Shown: positions 6,075 to 6,188 of the stretch, piece by piece
How the letters are laid out: each line of letters begins with the position of its first letter
Numbering within the stretch: the first letter of the stretch is position 1
Origin: Clostridiales bacterium
Lineage (GTDB): Bacteria > Bacillota > Clostridia > Peptostreptococcales > Anaerovoracaceae
Direction: 5' to 3'
Length of the DNA stretch: 6,188 nucleotides
NCBI GenBank assembly: GCA_012799165.1
Contig: JAAZLU010000075.1
Location: forward strand, 1 to 6,188
Program-made: the position numbers and the translations under genes
The notes under the pieces: model-generated
What the model was told of the DNA's origin: nothing
Database searches by the model: none
What the model saw: only the letters and a program-made list of their open reading frames with translations

Positions 6075-6080
6075 AGGGGG
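6075..6080 (+). promoter_or_regulatory. Ribosome binding site of the ABC transporter gene
   Basis: AGGGGG lies 9 bases before the ATG at 6090, separated by a T-run. It supports this start, though it is G-richer than the standard AGGAGG. Confidence 0.65.
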
Positions 6081-6089
6081 TATTTTTTT

Positions 6090-6188
6090 ATGGAGATTTT
6101 AAGAGCGGAGCATCTCACCAAGATTTACGGCTCGGGGAACAACGAGGTGAGAGCTCTGGACGATGTATCGTTTTCTGTGGAAAAAGGG
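6090..6188 (+). CDS. ABC transporter ATP-binding protein, N-terminal part (3' end outside window)
   Basis: Only the first 33 residues are present and the frame is open to the window edge. 'ILRAEHLTKIYGSGNNEVRA' (3-22) followed by 'LDDVSFSVEKG' (23-33) is the typical start of the MacB/LolD/FtsE/BceA-type ATPase subfamily. Tyr13 is the expected adenine-stacking A-loop residue, and the insert before 'VRALDDVS' is characteristic of this group. The Walker A loop should begin a few residues beyond the edge. Such ATPases pair with FtsX-like permeases that act on the extracytoplasmic side, and in Bacillota they often adjoin two-component systems and remove or shield peptide antibiotics. The gene diverges from the regulator-kinase operon and its promoter carries the likely regulator site. 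The ATPase identity is good; the substrate is only inferred. Confidence 0.83.
   Translation, partial: MEILRAEHLTKIYGSGNNEVRALDDVSFSVEKG

Overview
The window looks like ordinary chromosomal DNA from an anaerobic Bacillota of the Clostridia type. The pointers are the dusB-greA-lysS gene order, GGAG-type ribosome binding sites, free use of ATA and AGG codons at roughly 50% GC, and a two-component system next to a divergent ABC transporter. The lysyl-tRNA synthetase carries an extra C-terminal tRNA-binding domain. From memory this suggests something near the Eubacteriales Family XIII / Anaerovoracaceae group, but that placement is weak.

The left part (1-4007, plus strand) is one tightly packed operon running in from upstream. 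It contains the 3' end of a PucR/CdaR-like helix-turn-helix regulator, then dusB (start overlaps the regulator stop by one base), greA and lysS. Spacings after dusB are 19 and 18 bases. The last three genes serve information processing: tRNA dihydrouridine modification, rescue of backtracked RNA polymerase, and charging of tRNA-Lys. The operon ends at a strong hairpin-plus-T-tract terminator at 3967-4007. The 3870-4130 gap also holds a promoter-like sequence that could make a roughly 60-70 nt transcript ending at that same terminator, plus a small inverted repeat.

The right part holds a minus-strand two-component operon: an OmpR/PhoB-type response regulator (5202-5867) followed by a sensor histidine kinase (4131-5156). 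The kinase has two transmembrane helices joined by only a few residues. Divergent from it, at 6090, an ABC-transporter ATPase of the MacB/BceA/LolD type begins and runs off the window. This layout matches the envelope-stress or peptide-antibiotic detoxification modules of Bacillota, in which the kinase senses through its membrane partner and the regulator switches on the transporter.

The 222-base divergent control region (5868-6089) is the most informative non-coding stretch. It carries a perfect 8-bp direct repeat (TCACTTTA) with an 11-bp period, as expected for an OmpR-family regulator. The repeat sits on the -35 region of a good promoter toward the transporter, and also on the -35 of a plausible minus-strand promoter. 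The regulator could therefore control both units from one site. The implied regulator mRNA has a long leader with several inverted repeats. The two points I find most unusual are the LysRS-tRNA-binding-domain fusion and this shared, repeat-marked double promoter. I see no CRISPR array, insertion sequence, tRNA/rRNA gene or clearly novel system.
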